Source: Verrucomicrobiia bacterium (lineage in GTDB: Bacteria; Verrucomicrobiota; Verrucomicrobiia; Limisphaerales; DASXHY01). From it: a DNA stretch of 64,000 nucleotides. Where the stretch lies: contig DASPIL010000033.1 of assembly GCA_035629175.1 (NCBI GenBank), positions 1 through 64,000 on the forward strand. Direction: 5' to 3'. The notes beneath the pieces were generated by a model. It was not told the origin of the DNA, searched no databases, and saw only the letters and a list, made by a program, of their open reading frames with translations. Positions 1-9,427 of the stretch are shown here, in pieces. How positions within the stretch are numbered: position 1 is the first letter of the stretch; every line of letters begins with the position of its first letter. A program made the translations under genes and the position numbers.

Positions 1-145
1 CGTTGATCACTCTGGAAACCATGTGGCGCAACCAACGTTGGCGGCTGCTCTTTCCCCACGCCAACTCCTGGAACCACCTACGCAACTGATTACTCGCGCA
101 TCAGTGCTCCATCTCACCCCCTCAAAATCTGATGTGCGCCCGTCG

Positions 146-197
146 AAGCGCAGGTTCCCAAAACCTGTTGAATCGCGGGCCGGTTTTCTGTCCGCTT
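146..197. repeat. Dispersed intergenic repeat, copy 1
   Basis: The stretch contains an imperfect palindrome around the core CAGGTTCCCAAAACCTG, followed by an ATCGCGGGCCGG segment. It is recognisably the same element as copies near 36952-37005 and 58961-59018, which share the order GCAGGTTTCCAAACCTG, TGTATCGCCGGCTTCC, GTCGGCAGG. It lies just upstream of the MBL hydrolase gene. Positions 1-145 hold no gene that I can support. Confidence 0.55.
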
Positions 198-231
198 GAC
201 GACTCTGCCGACCTTTCAGACGCTCTGCCCC

Positions 232-1626
232 ATGCGCATCCATTTCTTCGGAGCCACAAGAACCACCACCGGCTCGATGTATCTGTTGGAGGTGAACGGA
301 AAGAAGCTGCTGCTGGAGTGCGGCCTTTTTCAGGGGCGTCGCGATGAAACAATGGACCGCAACCGCCACTTTCCATTCAACCCCGCAACTGTCGATGCGG
401 TCGTGCTAAGCCATGCGCACATCGATCATTGCGGAAATCTACCCAACCTGTGTGTCCAGGGATTCGAGGGGAACATCTATTGCACGTTTGCGACGCGTGA
501 CCTGGCGAGCGTGATGCTTGAAGACTCCGCGCAAATTCAGCAGGCGGATGCCGCGTTTGTATCGAAGAAGCGCGCAAAGCAGGGGCTTCCTCCCGTGAAG
601 CCGCTTTACACGCCGACGCAGGCAGAAAAGGCGGTGCGGCAGTTCGTGGCGATCAACTACGACCGGCCCTTTCCAGTGCTCGATGGGGTGAGCGTGACGT
701 TTCGGGACGCGGGTCACATTCTGGGTTCGGCGCAAGTGGTGCTCGATGTGCAGGAGGGAGCGCGGCGCTTTCGTTATTTGTTCTCGGGCGACATCGGGCG
801 CGGGAACGATGACATCCTGCGCGACCCGCACGTGGTCGAGGACGTTGACTTCCTGCAGATCGAGAGCACATACGGCGCGCGGGTTCATTCTCCCAAGAGC
901 AACGCGAACGAGGAAGTCGGCCGGCTTGTGCGCGACACGGTTGAGCGTGGCGGCAAGGTGATCATCCCGTCGTTCTCAGTCGGGCGCACGCAGCAGATTG
1001 TCTACACGCTGCACCAGCTCGCCGATGCCGGGCAGTTGCCGAGCATTCCCATGTTTGTGGACAGTCCGCTCAGCGTGAATGCGACCGAGATCTTCCGCCT
1101 GCACCCGGAATGTTTCAACGAACGCATCTACCAGTTCCTGCGCGAGCGGGAGAATCCGTTCGGCATGGAGAATCTCACCTACATCCGTGAAGCCGCACGC
1201 TCCATGAAACTGAACGACCTGCAGGGACCGGCATTGATCATCAGCGCTTCAGGCATGGCCGAGGCCGGGCGCATTCGCCATCACCTCAAGAACAACATTG
1301 GCGATCCAAAAAACCTGGTGCTCTTCGTCGGATATTGTGCCGAGCACACGCTGGGCGCCCAGATCCTGAACGGGAGAAATCCCGTGAACATCTTTGGAGA
1401 GCCGTATCATGTCGGAGCGCAGGTGGCCTCGATCGACTCGTTCTCAGGCCATGCCGACAAGAATGAACTGGGCCAGTACGTGGAGCGGCTGACGGGGCCG
1501 TTAAAGAAAATCAGCGTGATTCATGGCGAGGAATCGCAGGCCCTCGCGTTCGGTGAAACGCTGCGCCAAATGAAGCCGCATGCGGAAGTGATTGTTCCCG
1601 AACTGCGCCAGACCCTCGACGTCTGA
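232..1626 (+). CDS. MBL-fold metallo-hydrolase with beta-CASP and RMMBL domains (RNase J/CPSF73-like)
   Basis: A 464-residue cytosolic zinc hydrolase of the bacterial CPSF73/YSH1-like family (COG1236), expected to cleave RNA. The zinc-binding motif HAHIDH lies at about residues 61-66. Further metal ligands are plausible in the DAGHILGSAQ stretch near residue 165 and the SGDIG stretch near residue 190. The middle is a beta-CASP domain with PSFSVGRTQQI, and the C-terminus has the RMMBL-type SGHADKNEL and VIHGEESQA stretches. I chose ATG 232 because MRIHFFGATRTTTGS is the usual family N-terminus; an in-frame TTG at 196 would add 12 unrelated residues. It converges on yajQ with a 14-nt gap. The exact RNA substrate cannot be read from sequence. 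Confidence 0.9.
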   Translation: MRIHFFGATRTTTGSMYLLEVNGKKLLLECGLFQGRRDETMDRNRHFPFNPATVDAVVLSHAHIDHCGNLPNLCVQGFEGNIYCTFATRDLASVMLEDSAQIQQADAAFVSKKRAKQGLPPVKPLYTPTQAEKAVRQFVAINYDRPFPVLDGVSVTFRDAGHILGSAQVVLDVQEGARRFRYLFSGDIGRGNDDILRDPHVVEDVDFLQIESTYGARVHSPKSNANEEVGRLVRDTVERGGKVIIPSFSVGRTQQIVYTLHQLADAGQLPSIPMFVDSPLSVNATEIFRLHPECFNERIYQFLRERENPFGMENLTYIREAARSMKLNDLQGPALIISASGMAEAGRIRHHLKNNIGDPKNLVLFVGYCAEHTLGAQILNGRNPVNIFGEPYHVGAQVASIDSFSGHADKNELGQYVERLTGPLKKISVIHGEESQALAFGETLRQMKPHAEVIVPELRQTLDV

Positions 1627-1640
1627 CCGCGTGCGGGTGG

Positions 1641-2126
1641 TCAGTCGCGGAAATTGATGAACTGCACGGGGACGGGAAAGTCGTGGTCGCGCACGGCTGC
1701 AATCACCGTTTGAAGTTCATCACGGCTTTTTCCGTTTACCCGGATCGCGTCGCCCTGGATTTGGGTCGTCACCTTGAACTTGCCGTCGCGAATGAAGCTG
1801 GTGATCTGTTTTGCAACAACGCTTTCGATGCCCTGCTTGATCTTGATGCTTTGACGGGCGTGGCCGAGAGGGGAGATGTCGGGCTCCGCGGCTTCAACGC
1901 TTTTCAGGCTGATGCTGCGCTTTGCCAGTTTTCCGATCACGATCTCGTTGAGGGTCTTCACCTTGAAATTATCCTCGGCGCTGAGTTTGATCTCGTTCTT
2001 CTCGAGCGTGATCTCGGCTTTGCTCCCCTTGAAATCGAAACGGTTCGCCAATTCCTTCTTGGCCTGGTTGACGGCGTTCTCGATTTCCATCGAGTTGACT
2101 TCGGAGACTATGTCGAATGACGGCAT
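1641..2126 (-). CDS. yajQ: YajQ family nucleotide-binding protein
   Basis: The 161-residue product is the full length of the YajQ/UPF0234 family. It begins MPSFDIVSEVNSMEIENAVNQ, typical of the family, and carries the two ferredoxin-like halves with FDFKGSKAEITL near residue 33 and the conserved KQGIESVVAKQI stretch. Members are small cytosolic proteins that bind nucleic acids or nucleotides; some bind cyclic di-GMP and act with transcription factors. Which role applies here is not visible. The gene is single, transcribed towards the MBL hydrolase. Confidence 0.93.
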   Translation of the reverse strand: MPSFDIVSEVNSMEIENAVNQAKKELANRFDFKGSKAEITLEKNEIKLSAEDNFKVKTLNEIVIGKLAKRSISLKSVEAAEPDISPLGHARQSIKIKQGIESVVAKQITSFIRDGKFKVTTQIQGDAIRVNGKSRDELQTVIAAVRDHDFPVPVQFINFRD

Positions 2127-2352
2127 GGCGCGGTAGCCTAATTAAGAGTGTTCAAAAGAAAAGTCTGAAACGGCGCAAAAACAAGAAGTTGAAGTGCAGA
2201 AAGTGAAGGGCTTTGTTCCCAAATTCACATGATTTTTTGAAGGACAAACCCGGGCGTTTCCTGAATCATGGCGCGCGCCGCCGGTCCGCGGAACACATCA
2301 GCGGAACCGGGGGCCTGAACTGAATCTGCCAAACACGAAAAAGGACATAAGA

Positions 2353-3435
2353 ATGAGCTACGGTTTGAATATTCGCGCGGAAGGCGCCCTCGATTTTCTT
2401 TCGCTCGGTGCCCTGGTGCATCGCCTCGATCCCGGCATCATCCCCTTCCGAAAAGCGAATCACTGCGACATTCACGTCAGCGGCGGTGAATTCAACGTTG
2501 CCGCCAACCTCGCGGATTGCTTCCGGCTGAACACAGGCGTTGCGACCGCGATGGTTGATTATCCAATCGGCGACTTGATCGCGGAGCGGGTGCGCGCGAT
2601 GGGAGTGAAGCCGTTTTACAAACGGTTCAAGCATGACGGCGTTCGCGGACCCAACATGGCAACGGTTTATTCGGATCGGGGCCAGGGCGTGCGTGCGCCT
2701 GTCGTCTTTTACAATCGCTCGAACGAAGCCGCGGGCCAGCTCAAGCCCGGGGATTTCGATTGGAAACAGATCTTTGGCGCGGGAGTGCGGTGGTTTCACA
2801 GCGGAGGCATTTTCTCGGCACTGTCGGAAACCACCGGCGAATTGATCGTCGAAGCCATGAAAGCAGCGAAGGCTTCGGGCGCGGTCACATCGTTCGACCT
2901 GAATTACCGCCAGAAGCTTTGGGACATCTGGGGCGGACAAACGAAGGCGCTCGATGTCCTTGGACGAATCGTGCAACACGTGGACGTTCTCGTCGGCAAT
3001 GAAGAGGATTTGCAGAAGGGGCTCGGCATTGAAGGGCAGGATGTGGAATCCAAATCGAAGCTTGATCCCTCCGCGTTCTACGCCGTCATTGATAAGGCCG
3101 TTAAAAAGTTTCCGAATGTTAAAATTGTCGCGACGACGCTTCGCGAGGTGCATTCGACGAACCGCCACAGCTGGGCCGCGGTTGCATGGATCAACGGCAC
3201 GACATTTCAGTCGCCGACCTGTGAGCTCGACGTTGTGGATCGTGTGGGAGGTGGTGACGGTTACGCCGCGGGATTTTTCTACGGGCTTCTCTCCGGGGCG
3301 TCCGAGCAGGAAGCGGTCAACCTTGGCTGGTCACATGGCGCGCTGCTGACGACGTTTCCTGGCGACACGACGATGTCCACGGTGGAACAGGTTCGATCCT
3401 TTGCAAAAGGGGGATCCGCACGCATCCAACGGTAA
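2353..3435 (+). CDS. PfkB-family carbohydrate kinase (KDG kinase-like)
   Basis: A 360-residue ribokinase-superfamily sugar kinase. The N-terminal signature SGGEFNVAANLAD (about residues 44-56) binds substrate, and the C-terminal DRVGGGDGYAAGFFYG (about 298-313) carries the anion hole and the catalytic Asp of the PfkB family. The FDLNYRQKLWD stretch near residue 181 resembles 2-keto-3-deoxygluconate kinases, so KDG is a reasonable but unproven substrate. ATG 2353 is preceded by an AAAAAGGACATAAG purine-rich ribosome-binding region. The gene precedes lpxA by about 36 nt and may be co-transcribed with it. KDG is an intermediate of pectin breakdown, which would fit the downstream pectinases, but this is inference. 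Confidence 0.85.
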   Translation: MSYGLNIRAEGALDFLSLGALVHRLDPGIIPFRKANHCDIHVSGGEFNVAANLADCFRLNTGVATAMVDYPIGDLIAERVRAMGVKPFYKRFKHDGVRGPNMATVYSDRGQGVRAPVVFYNRSNEAAGQLKPGDFDWKQIFGAGVRWFHSGGIFSALSETTGELIVEAMKAAKASGAVTSFDLNYRQKLWDIWGGQTKALDVLGRIVQHVDVLVGNEEDLQKGLGIEGQDVESKSKLDPSAFYAVIDKAVKKFPNVKIVATTLREVHSTNRHSWAAVAWINGTTFQSPTCELDVVDRVGGGDGYAAGFFYGLLSGASEQEAVNLGWSHGALLTTFPGDTTMSTVEQVRSFAKGGSARIQR

Positions 3436-3471
3436 TCTTGATTCCCGCGCGCAGTATCGGCGTTCATCAGT

Positions 3472-4275
3472 GTGATTCATCCAACGGCAATCGTTGATTC
3501 GGCTGCGACCCTGGACGCCAGCGTTGAAGTGGGCCCGTATTCAGTGATCGAGGCGGGTGTTTCGATTGGCCCCGGGAACATAATCGGGCCGCACGTGGTG
3601 ATTTCGCGCGGCACAGCAATCGGAGCCCGCAATCGATTCCACGCTGGATGCGTCATTGGCGACGCTCCGCAGGACCTCAAGTATCGGGACGAAGCGACCA
3701 GGGTGGTGATTGGCGACGATAACGTGTTTCGCGAACACTTCACGGTGCATCGTTCGACTTCGCTTGTGCAGAACACGGCCATCGGTTCGCACAATTTCTT
3801 CATGGCGAATTCCCATGTCGGGCACAATTGCGTGGTGGGCAATCACGTGATCGTTGCAAATGGCGCCTTGCTGGCGGGCCACGTGACGATCCAGGACCGG
3901 GTCTTCATTTCCGGGAACTGCCTTGTGCATCAGTTCACGCGCGTTGGGACCCTGGCGATGATGCAGGGCGGATCGGGGGTCAGCAAAGACCTGCCGCCCT
4001 TCACAATCGCGCGGCGTCAGAATGAAATTTGCGGGCTCAACATCGTGGGTTTGCGGCGCGCCGGTTTCACACCGCAGCAACGGATTGAACTGAAGCGGCT
4101 GTATCATGCCCTCTTCCGATCGGGGAAGAACCTTCGGGAGGCGGTTGCGGCCGCCCGGGACTTCACCGCCGGGCCTGCGAGGACGATGCTCGACTTTCTT
4201 GGCGAGTCCCAGCGTGGGTTCTGCGCGGAAAGGTCCGGGAAGTTGCGAGGAGACAACGAAGAAGTTCGGGATTAG
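3472..4275 (+). CDS. lpxA: Acyl-ACP--UDP-N-acetylglucosamine O-acyltransferase
   Basis: This enzyme catalyses the first step of lipid A synthesis, transfer of a 3-hydroxyacyl chain from acyl carrier protein to UDP-GlcNAc, so the organism should make Gram-negative lipopolysaccharide. The 267-residue product has a left-handed beta helix of hexapeptide repeats over about residues 2-190 and an alpha-helical C-terminal domain. The catalytic-site stretch SHVGHNCVVG (H115/H118) and GNCLVHQFTRVG match LpxA. The start is GTG at 3472: translation from it gives MIHPTAIVDSAATL, the usual LpxA N-terminus, and no in-frame ATG is better placed. Confidence 0.95.
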   Translation: MIHPTAIVDSAATLDASVEVGPYSVIEAGVSIGPGNIIGPHVVISRGTAIGARNRFHAGCVIGDAPQDLKYRDEATRVVIGDDNVFREHFTVHRSTSLVQNTAIGSHNFFMANSHVGHNCVVGNHVIVANGALLAGHVTIQDRVFISGNCLVHQFTRVGTLAMMQGGSGVSKDLPPFTIARRQNEICGLNIVGLRRAGFTPQQRIELKRLYHALFRSGKNLREAVAAARDFTAGPARTMLDFLGESQRGFCAERSGKLRGDNEEVRD

Positions 4276-4317
4276 CTTTTGACCTGCTGAATATTGTGCG
4301 GTAGCATTCGCTCCGAA

Positions 4318-5310
4318 ATGCTTTTCCGCTTCTGCAGTCGTCTAAGGAGCGCGGTGCCAGCCGTCAGGTTGGTGAGTCTTTTCGTGTGTTTGTCTGCCTT
4401 CCAGATGCTCGCGGTTGAGCTGCCATCGGCGGAGTCGTTTTCCGGTTCTACAACCACGGCTGAATCGGACAACACGGCGCCTCCGCGTAAGATCAAGCTT
4501 CCCGATTTTCCAACAGATTTCAGCGGCCTGCGGAACAGCGGGCCGGACACGGGCGCGCCTGTGCCGAGGCCGCCGCGTCCCGCTGTGCGACAGCCGCAAC
4601 GAAGCGTGCTCGACAGTCCGGGCAACTGGGGGTTCGCAACAGCTGAGGATGTCATCCAGGAATACATGACGAAGGTTAACGGCAAGGTTCCGGCGCTGAT
4701 GCCTGATGGCCGTGACTGGAATTCACTTTCGCCCGTGGAGCGCTATTACGAGCGGCAGATGCGCGGTCAGACGGCGACAAATGCAGCGCCTCCGATGGAG
4801 CTTCCTTCGTTTAGCGGAATGCCCGGATTGAATGGGCCTAGCGCTTTGGACGCATTCCATGGTGAACGTGCGGGGAACGAACCGGTTTCCCGGCTTGAAG
4901 GGCTTCCCGACTTGCTGGGGCTGCGGAATAATCCGTTTTCACCCGATGCCATCCGGCAGCGCGATTCGCAGCAGCGCCAGATGGAAGCCTTCCGAAAGGC
5001 GTTGGACCTCGCCAAACCGCATTATGCTCCCGTGAACACGGACACCGCGGTTTCAGCGGATCGAAACAATCCGTGGAACACGTGGCAGGCGCCGGCTTAC
5101 GGGACTCCGGCCAACATGGCGCCTACGGCGTATCCGCCGATCTCCGGGGTTTATCAAAACCCGGCGGTGCCGACGGCCATTCCTTCCGCGCCAACTGCGC
5201 CCACAGCGCCGGTGTCTCCGGACCAATATACTTCCACGGCGCCGGCCCCAAGCCCGACGAGGGTCGCTCCGCCCCGCGCCGATTTCTCGTTTCCGCAACG
5301 CGCTTTCTAG
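4318..5310 (+). CDS. Secreted proline-rich protein of unknown function
   Basis: I do not recognise a family. The 330-residue product starts MLFRFCSRLRSAVPAVRLVSLFVCLSAFQMLAVE read in pieces: a basic n-region, a hydrophobic core of roughly 15 residues and a probable signal-peptidase site near AVE, so export is likely. The rest is low-complexity and polar, with a Pro/Ala/Thr-rich last 90 residues (for example PTAIPSAPTAPTAPVSPDQ) that should be disordered. A GTG at 4294 is an alternative start that adds eight residues before the hydrophobic stretch. It sits between lpxA and moeA, convergent with moeA and separated by only 1 nt. Confidence 0.6.
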   Translation: MLFRFCSRLRSAVPAVRLVSLFVCLSAFQMLAVELPSAESFSGSTTTAESDNTAPPRKIKLPDFPTDFSGLRNSGPDTGAPVPRPPRPAVRQPQRSVLDSPGNWGFATAEDVIQEYMTKVNGKVPALMPDGRDWNSLSPVERYYERQMRGQTATNAAPPMELPSFSGMPGLNGPSALDAFHGERAGNEPVSRLEGLPDLLGLRNNPFSPDAIRQRDSQQRQMEAFRKALDLAKPHYAPVNTDTAVSADRNNPWNTWQAPAYGTPANMAPTAYPPISGVYQNPAVPTAIPSAPTAPTAPVSPDQYTSTAPAPSPTRVAPPRADFSFPQRAF

Positions 5311-5311
5311 C

Positions 5312-6517
5312 CTAATCCCATCGCAGCACTGTCACTTCCGTCCCCGCGGACACCGTTGTACGGGGAGGCACTTCCAGCAGTGCATTTGCTTCCGCGAGCG
5401 AACTTAACGCGTGTGACGCTTGCAAACCTGGCGCATGAACTTCCCCGTGCGCGGTCAATTGAACGCGTAAAAAATGGCGGCGATCTCCTCCGTTGCTTAC
5501 AGGTTGGGCCAGGCGCGCGCGAATTTTTTCCAATGAAATGTCGATCGCGCCCTGCCATCGAAGGAGCGCGGGCCGAACCAGCAACAGGAATGTTACGAAG
5601 GCCGACACGGGATTTCCTGGAAGACCAAAAAGAAATCGAGATTCGATTTCCCCGAATACAAAAGGGCGGCCGGGTTTGATCGCCACTTTCCAGAAATCCT
5701 GCCTCCCGCCAAGTTCCTCGAATGCGCTTTTCACAAGATCCAACTCGCCGACTGAGACGCCGCCGCAGGTGATCACGAGATCGTTTGCTGCGAACGCACG
5801 CTTCAGGGCGGAGCGCGTGGCGTGCGGGTCATCGGGCACAATGGGCATCACCTCGGCGATCCCACCGCTTCGCGCAACAAGGGACGCCAACGCAGCACGG
5901 TTGCTTTCATAGATTCCGCCTGGAGGCAGTGGTTCTCCGGCTGGATGCAATTCCGAACCTGTCGCCAGAACGGCAACGCGCGGTCGCCGGCCCGCCTCCA
6001 CCTCCGAGACTCCAAGGGCAGCGAGCAGCGCAATGCGACCCGCGTTCAACTGCTCACCCTTGCGCGCTATTTCCGCTCCACGTTCCACGTCTTCTCCCTG
6101 GAAACGAACATTCTCCCATGGCTTGGCCGAATCGCACACGCTGACGAGATCGGGTGTGGCCGGATCCAGCTCGCTATCTTCCTGCATGACCACGGCATCT
6201 GCCCCGGCGGGAACCATCGATCCTGTGAACACGCGCATTGCCTCTCCCGATTGGATGGCCAGGTCCGTGTGCTGCCCGGCTGCGACTCGTCCCACCACGC
6301 GCAAGTGCACAGGGGAGCCTTTCGCAGCCTGGGCAATGTCGGAAGCGCGGACAGCGTAGCCATCCATGGAAGAGTTGTTGAATCCTGGGAGATTCAGCGG
6401 CGCGGTAATCCCCTGCGCAAGATATCGGCCATCGGCCTGGGGCAGGGGAATGCGTTCGGAAGCGGACGCGGGGAGCCTGGACAATATACGTTGAATCGCG
6501 TCTTCAAGTTCCAGCAT
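5312..6517 (-). CDS. moeA: Molybdopterin molybdenumtransferase
   Basis: MoeA inserts molybdate into adenylylated molybdopterin to complete molybdenum cofactor. The 401-residue product has all four MoeA regions: the N-terminal NNSSMDGYAVRASD, VFTGSMVPAGADAVVMQED near residue 100, the MoCF-biosynthesis core with ATGSEL, ESNRAALASL and CGGVSVGELDLVK, and the C-terminal GLPGNPVSAFVTF followed by NGGDRRHFLRVQL. No other cofactor gene (moaA, moaC, moaE, mogA) is nearby, so the pathway genes are dispersed. It is the last gene of a minus-strand run after the TPR protein and gspE, about 85 nt downstream of gspE. Confidence 0.95.
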   Translation of the reverse strand: MLELEDAIQRILSRLPASASERIPLPQADGRYLAQGITAPLNLPGFNNSSMDGYAVRASDIAQAAKGSPVHLRVVGRVAAGQHTDLAIQSGEAMRVFTGSMVPAGADAVVMQEDSELDPATPDLVSVCDSAKPWENVRFQGEDVERGAEIARKGEQLNAGRIALLAALGVSEVEAGRRPRVAVLATGSELHPAGEPLPPGGIYESNRAALASLVARSGGIAEVMPIVPDDPHATRSALKRAFAANDLVITCGGVSVGELDLVKSAFEELGGRQDFWKVAIKPGRPFVFGEIESRFLFGLPGNPVSAFVTFLLLVRPALLRWQGAIDISLEKIRARLAQPVSNGGDRRHFLRVQLTAHGEVHAPGLQASHALSSLAEANALLEVPPRTTVSAGTEVTVLRWD

Positions 6518-6602
6518 GGGCGGAATCTAGAAAACTCCCGGCGCGGTTGAAAGTTCAACGTGCGCCTGTCACCTGCCGAATTTGAGAAGGGCGGCCCCGC
6601 GA

Positions 6603-8339
6603 TTAATGGGCCGCGGTCAGCACGAGCACCTGTTCCAGGGTGGAAACGCCGTCGCGAACCTTGTCGAGCGCGACCATCCGCAACGTTCGCATTCCCTGGC
6701 CGATGGCAATCTTTCCCATCTCACGCGTGTTCGCGCGGGAGATGATGAGTTTGCGGATTTCATCGCTGACAGTCATGGCCTCGATGATTGCGAGACGACC
6801 CGCATATCCGGAATTCTTGCAGCGATCGCAACCGCGTCCCCGATAGAGCGTCACGCCATCAAACGTGCTCGGGTCGATGTTCAGGTCTTTGTACATCTTC
6901 TCGGGATAGGTGACGGGTTCCTTGCAATGCGAACAGATGCGGCGCATGAGGCGTTGCGCGCAGGACAGGATCACGGACGAAGAAATCAGAAATGGCGCAA
7001 TCCCCATGTCGTCCAGGCGCGCGATGGCTCCTGGAGCGTCGTTACAATGCATCGTGCTTAAGACCTGATGCCCCGTGAGCGCCGCTTCGATTGCAATTTC
7101 CGCGGTCTCCGTGTCACGGATTTCACCAATCATGATGATGTCTGGATCCTGGCGAAGAATGGAGCGGAGCGCGTTGGCGAATGTCAGGCCGATTTCCTTT
7201 TTGACGGGCACCTGGTTGATGCCTGGAATCTGAAATTCGACGGGATCTTCAACCGTGATGATGTTGTAGATCGGGTTGTTCAGCTCGTTAAGGGCCGAAT
7301 ACAACGTCGTCGTTTTGCCTGAGCCAGTGGGGCCTGTGACGAGAATGAGCCCGTGTGGAGCGTCGACGGCGGTTTTGACCTGCTGGAACGTGTCGGGATC
7401 GAGCCCCAGTTTGTCCAGGCTTGCGGAAAGGTTCGACTTGTCGAGAACGCGCAGCACGATTTTTTCGCCATGCACGGTCGGCATGATCGAGACGCGGAGA
7501 TCGTAATCCTTGCCGCTCACGCGCACCCTCATGCGGCCGTCCTGGGGCAGCCGGCGTTCGGCAATGTCCAGGCTGCTCATGATTTTAAAGCGCGACGCAA
7601 GGGCGAGTTGCAATTGCTTCGGCGGCGGGGTGGCATCGAGCAGGACGCCGTCAACGCGATACCGCAACTTCATCCCGCGCTCGTAAGGCTCAATGTGAAT
7701 GTCGCTCGCGCGGTCCTTGATGGCCTGGATCAATATAAGATTGGCGAGCTTGATGACGGGCGCTTCTTCGCTGGAGGCGGCGAGCTGGTCCAGGTTGACT
7801 TCCTCTACGGCTTCCTTCGCAACCTCGAGGTTATCATCCTCCTCGGCATTCTCCTGTTTCTGGGCATCCTGGATGATGTCCTCCATGCTGCCGCCCTTGG
7901 CAGCATCAAGGCTGGCGAGCTTGTCCAGAATCGCCTTTTCCGACGCAATCATCGGCGAGACTTCCAGCCGTGTGATTCGGCGAACGTCGTCGAGGGCGAG
8001 AACGTTCAGCGGATCCGCCATCGCGATGAACAGCTTGTTCTCGAGGCGCGAAACCGGAATGACCTTGTGATTCTGGGCCACGTCGCGCGGGAGCAATTCG
8101 GCGACTTCGGGAAGAATGGTGATGCGGGGCAGGTTGACGGGCGCGGTGTTGAGGACGCGGCCCATGCAGACAGCCATGTCCTGCTCGCTGACGTAAGCTT
8201 TCTCGAGAATGAGCTTGAGCAGGCGGGTCCCGCCCTTTTTCTGTTGGTCGAGAAGTTCCTCGACCTGCTTGGCCGTGAGCAGCCCGTCTTCAACCAATGC
8301 GTCGGCGATGCGTTCGCCAAATGATTTCACTGCAGCCAT
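6603..8339 (-). CDS. gspE: GspE/PilB-type secretion or pilus assembly ATPase
   Basis: A hexameric cytosolic ATPase that powers pseudopilus or type IV pilus assembly. In 578 residues it has an N-terminal MshEN/T2SSE-N domain (about 1-140), a linker rich in Glu/Asp, and the ATPase core: Walker A GPTGSGKTT (336-344), Asp box near the GEIRDTETAEIAIEAALTG stretch, and His box VLSTMHCNDAPGAIARL. A four-Cys zinc site is made of CSHC and CDRC separated by about 30 residues, usual for GspE/PilB. It lies 3 nt after a gene encoding a TPR protein that itself carries an MshEN-like domain, so the two are probably translated together. The prepilin-like proteins at 29.2-31.2 kb are possible substrates of such a machine. 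Confidence 0.92.
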   Translation of the reverse strand: MAAVKSFGERIADALVEDGLLTAKQVEELLDQQKKGGTRLLKLILEKAYVSEQDMAVCMGRVLNTAPVNLPRITILPEVAELLPRDVAQNHKVIPVSRLENKLFIAMADPLNVLALDDVRRITRLEVSPMIASEKAILDKLASLDAAKGGSMEDIIQDAQKQENAEEDDNLEVAKEAVEEVNLDQLAASSEEAPVIKLANLILIQAIKDRASDIHIEPYERGMKLRYRVDGVLLDATPPPKQLQLALASRFKIMSSLDIAERRLPQDGRMRVRVSGKDYDLRVSIMPTVHGEKIVLRVLDKSNLSASLDKLGLDPDTFQQVKTAVDAPHGLILVTGPTGSGKTTTLYSALNELNNPIYNIITVEDPVEFQIPGINQVPVKKEIGLTFANALRSILRQDPDIIMIGEIRDTETAEIAIEAALTGHQVLSTMHCNDAPGAIARLDDMGIAPFLISSSVILSCAQRLMRRICSHCKEPVTYPEKMYKDLNIDPSTFDGVTLYRGRGCDRCKNSGYAGRLAIIEAMTVSDEIRKLIISRANTREMGKIAIGQGMRTLRMVALDKVRDGVSTLEQVLVLTAAH

Positions 8340-8342
8340 AGG

Positions 8343-9188
8343 TTAACGAAATGCTTTTTGCAGGACCTTGACGATTTCCGTGGGCGTGGTCAGATACCAC
8401 AACAACCTGTACGGCGTCGCCGCCGCGAGTTCCTTGGCTGCCTGTTGGTTAAACGGATTGGCAGTCGCCACGAGCACCGATTTGCTCATGCGATCAAATG
8501 GGAGGACGCACCAGTGCTGGCAAATCTGCGCAGGGAACCCGCGCGACAGGTCGATGTCGACGTCATACTTCTCCAGAGGCAGATACGAAAGGCGCGACTT
8601 GTCACTCAGAAGCTTCAGCGACTTGTCCACAGGGACGATCCCCTTGTCGGCAAGAATCTGGATGAACGGTTCCACGATGCCTGAAGGGGCGGTTGAACCC
8701 GGCGAGACCCAGCAAAGGTCGAAGTCGCCAGCGGTGATCAGCTTGCTGTCGACAAAAATCTTCTGCAACGCCTGCCTGCCATCGTCGATCTTCACCGTCC
8801 CGTTGCGTTCGGGATATTTGCTCGGCTGCGAGGCGGGCGCGGCGGATTTTGCCAGGTCCGTGTCCGAGGGCAGCGTCTGAGGCGAGAAATTGTTGGCCCG
8901 GGTTTCGATCTGGCGCAGGGCTTTTTGCGCGTCGGGATCGTCAGGGGATCGCTGCAGGATCGTTTCGTATTCGAGGATGGCAGACGAGAGCTGTCCCATG
9001 TCCACATACGCTTCGGCGATACGTTTTGAGGTGCGGACGACGTCCTGTTCGCGGCCAAGTTTCGAATATGCCTCCTTCAGGATTTCCAGGGACTGGTAAT
9101 CCTGCGGTTGCGATTCGATGATGACTTCGAACATCTCAATTGTTTGTGCCAATTGAGCTTCTTCGCTTTGCGTCAGTGTACTGGCCAT
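8343..9188 (-). CDS. TPR protein with GspE-N-terminal (MshEN-like) domain
   Basis: The 281-residue product starts MASTLTQSEEAQLAQ. Residues about 10-80 form two or three tetratricopeptide-like helical hairpins (QDYQSLEILKEAYSKLG, SAILEYETILQRSPDDPDAQKAL). After a Ser/Pro-rich linker, residues about 135-281 resemble the N-terminal domain of GspE/PilB/MshE (LLSDKSRLSYLPLEKYDVDIDL, LPFDRMSKSVLVATANPFN). It has no Walker motif, so it is not an ATPase. Reading further upstream in frame gives low-similarity Arg/Pro-rich sequence, so ATG 9188 is preferred. Its position directly before gspE suggests it regulates or docks to that ATPase, possibly sensing cyclic di-GMP as some MshEN domains do; this is inference. 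Confidence 0.75.
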   Translation of the reverse strand: MASTLTQSEEAQLAQTIEMFEVIIESQPQDYQSLEILKEAYSKLGREQDVVRTSKRIAEAYVDMGQLSSAILEYETILQRSPDDPDAQKALRQIETRANNFSPQTLPSDTDLAKSAAPASQPSKYPERNGTVKIDDGRQALQKIFVDSKLITAGDFDLCWVSPGSTAPSGIVEPFIQILADKGIVPVDKSLKLLSDKSRLSYLPLEKYDVDIDLSRGFPAQICQHWCVLPFDRMSKSVLVATANPFNQQAAKELAAATPYRLLWYLTTPTEIVKVLQKAFR

Positions 9189-9427
9189 GTTCGAACTGCC
9201 CGGCAAAATGGTTCTGGTTCGTTTGCCATAATCCGGGCAAGCAGTGCATAGCAAAATCGCCGCCACACCTGGAGGAATCCGCAGAATTCCGGTTGCTGGC
9301 ATTCGTTGCAAAGGGACCGCGCCGCCCGTGGCTGTCCGTTCCCGTACACTTCTGTCCTGTTTCAACACTGCGGAATTGCAATCACGGTTCAACTTGCTGA
9401 AGTTAAGCGCACTCAGGCCGACCCACG

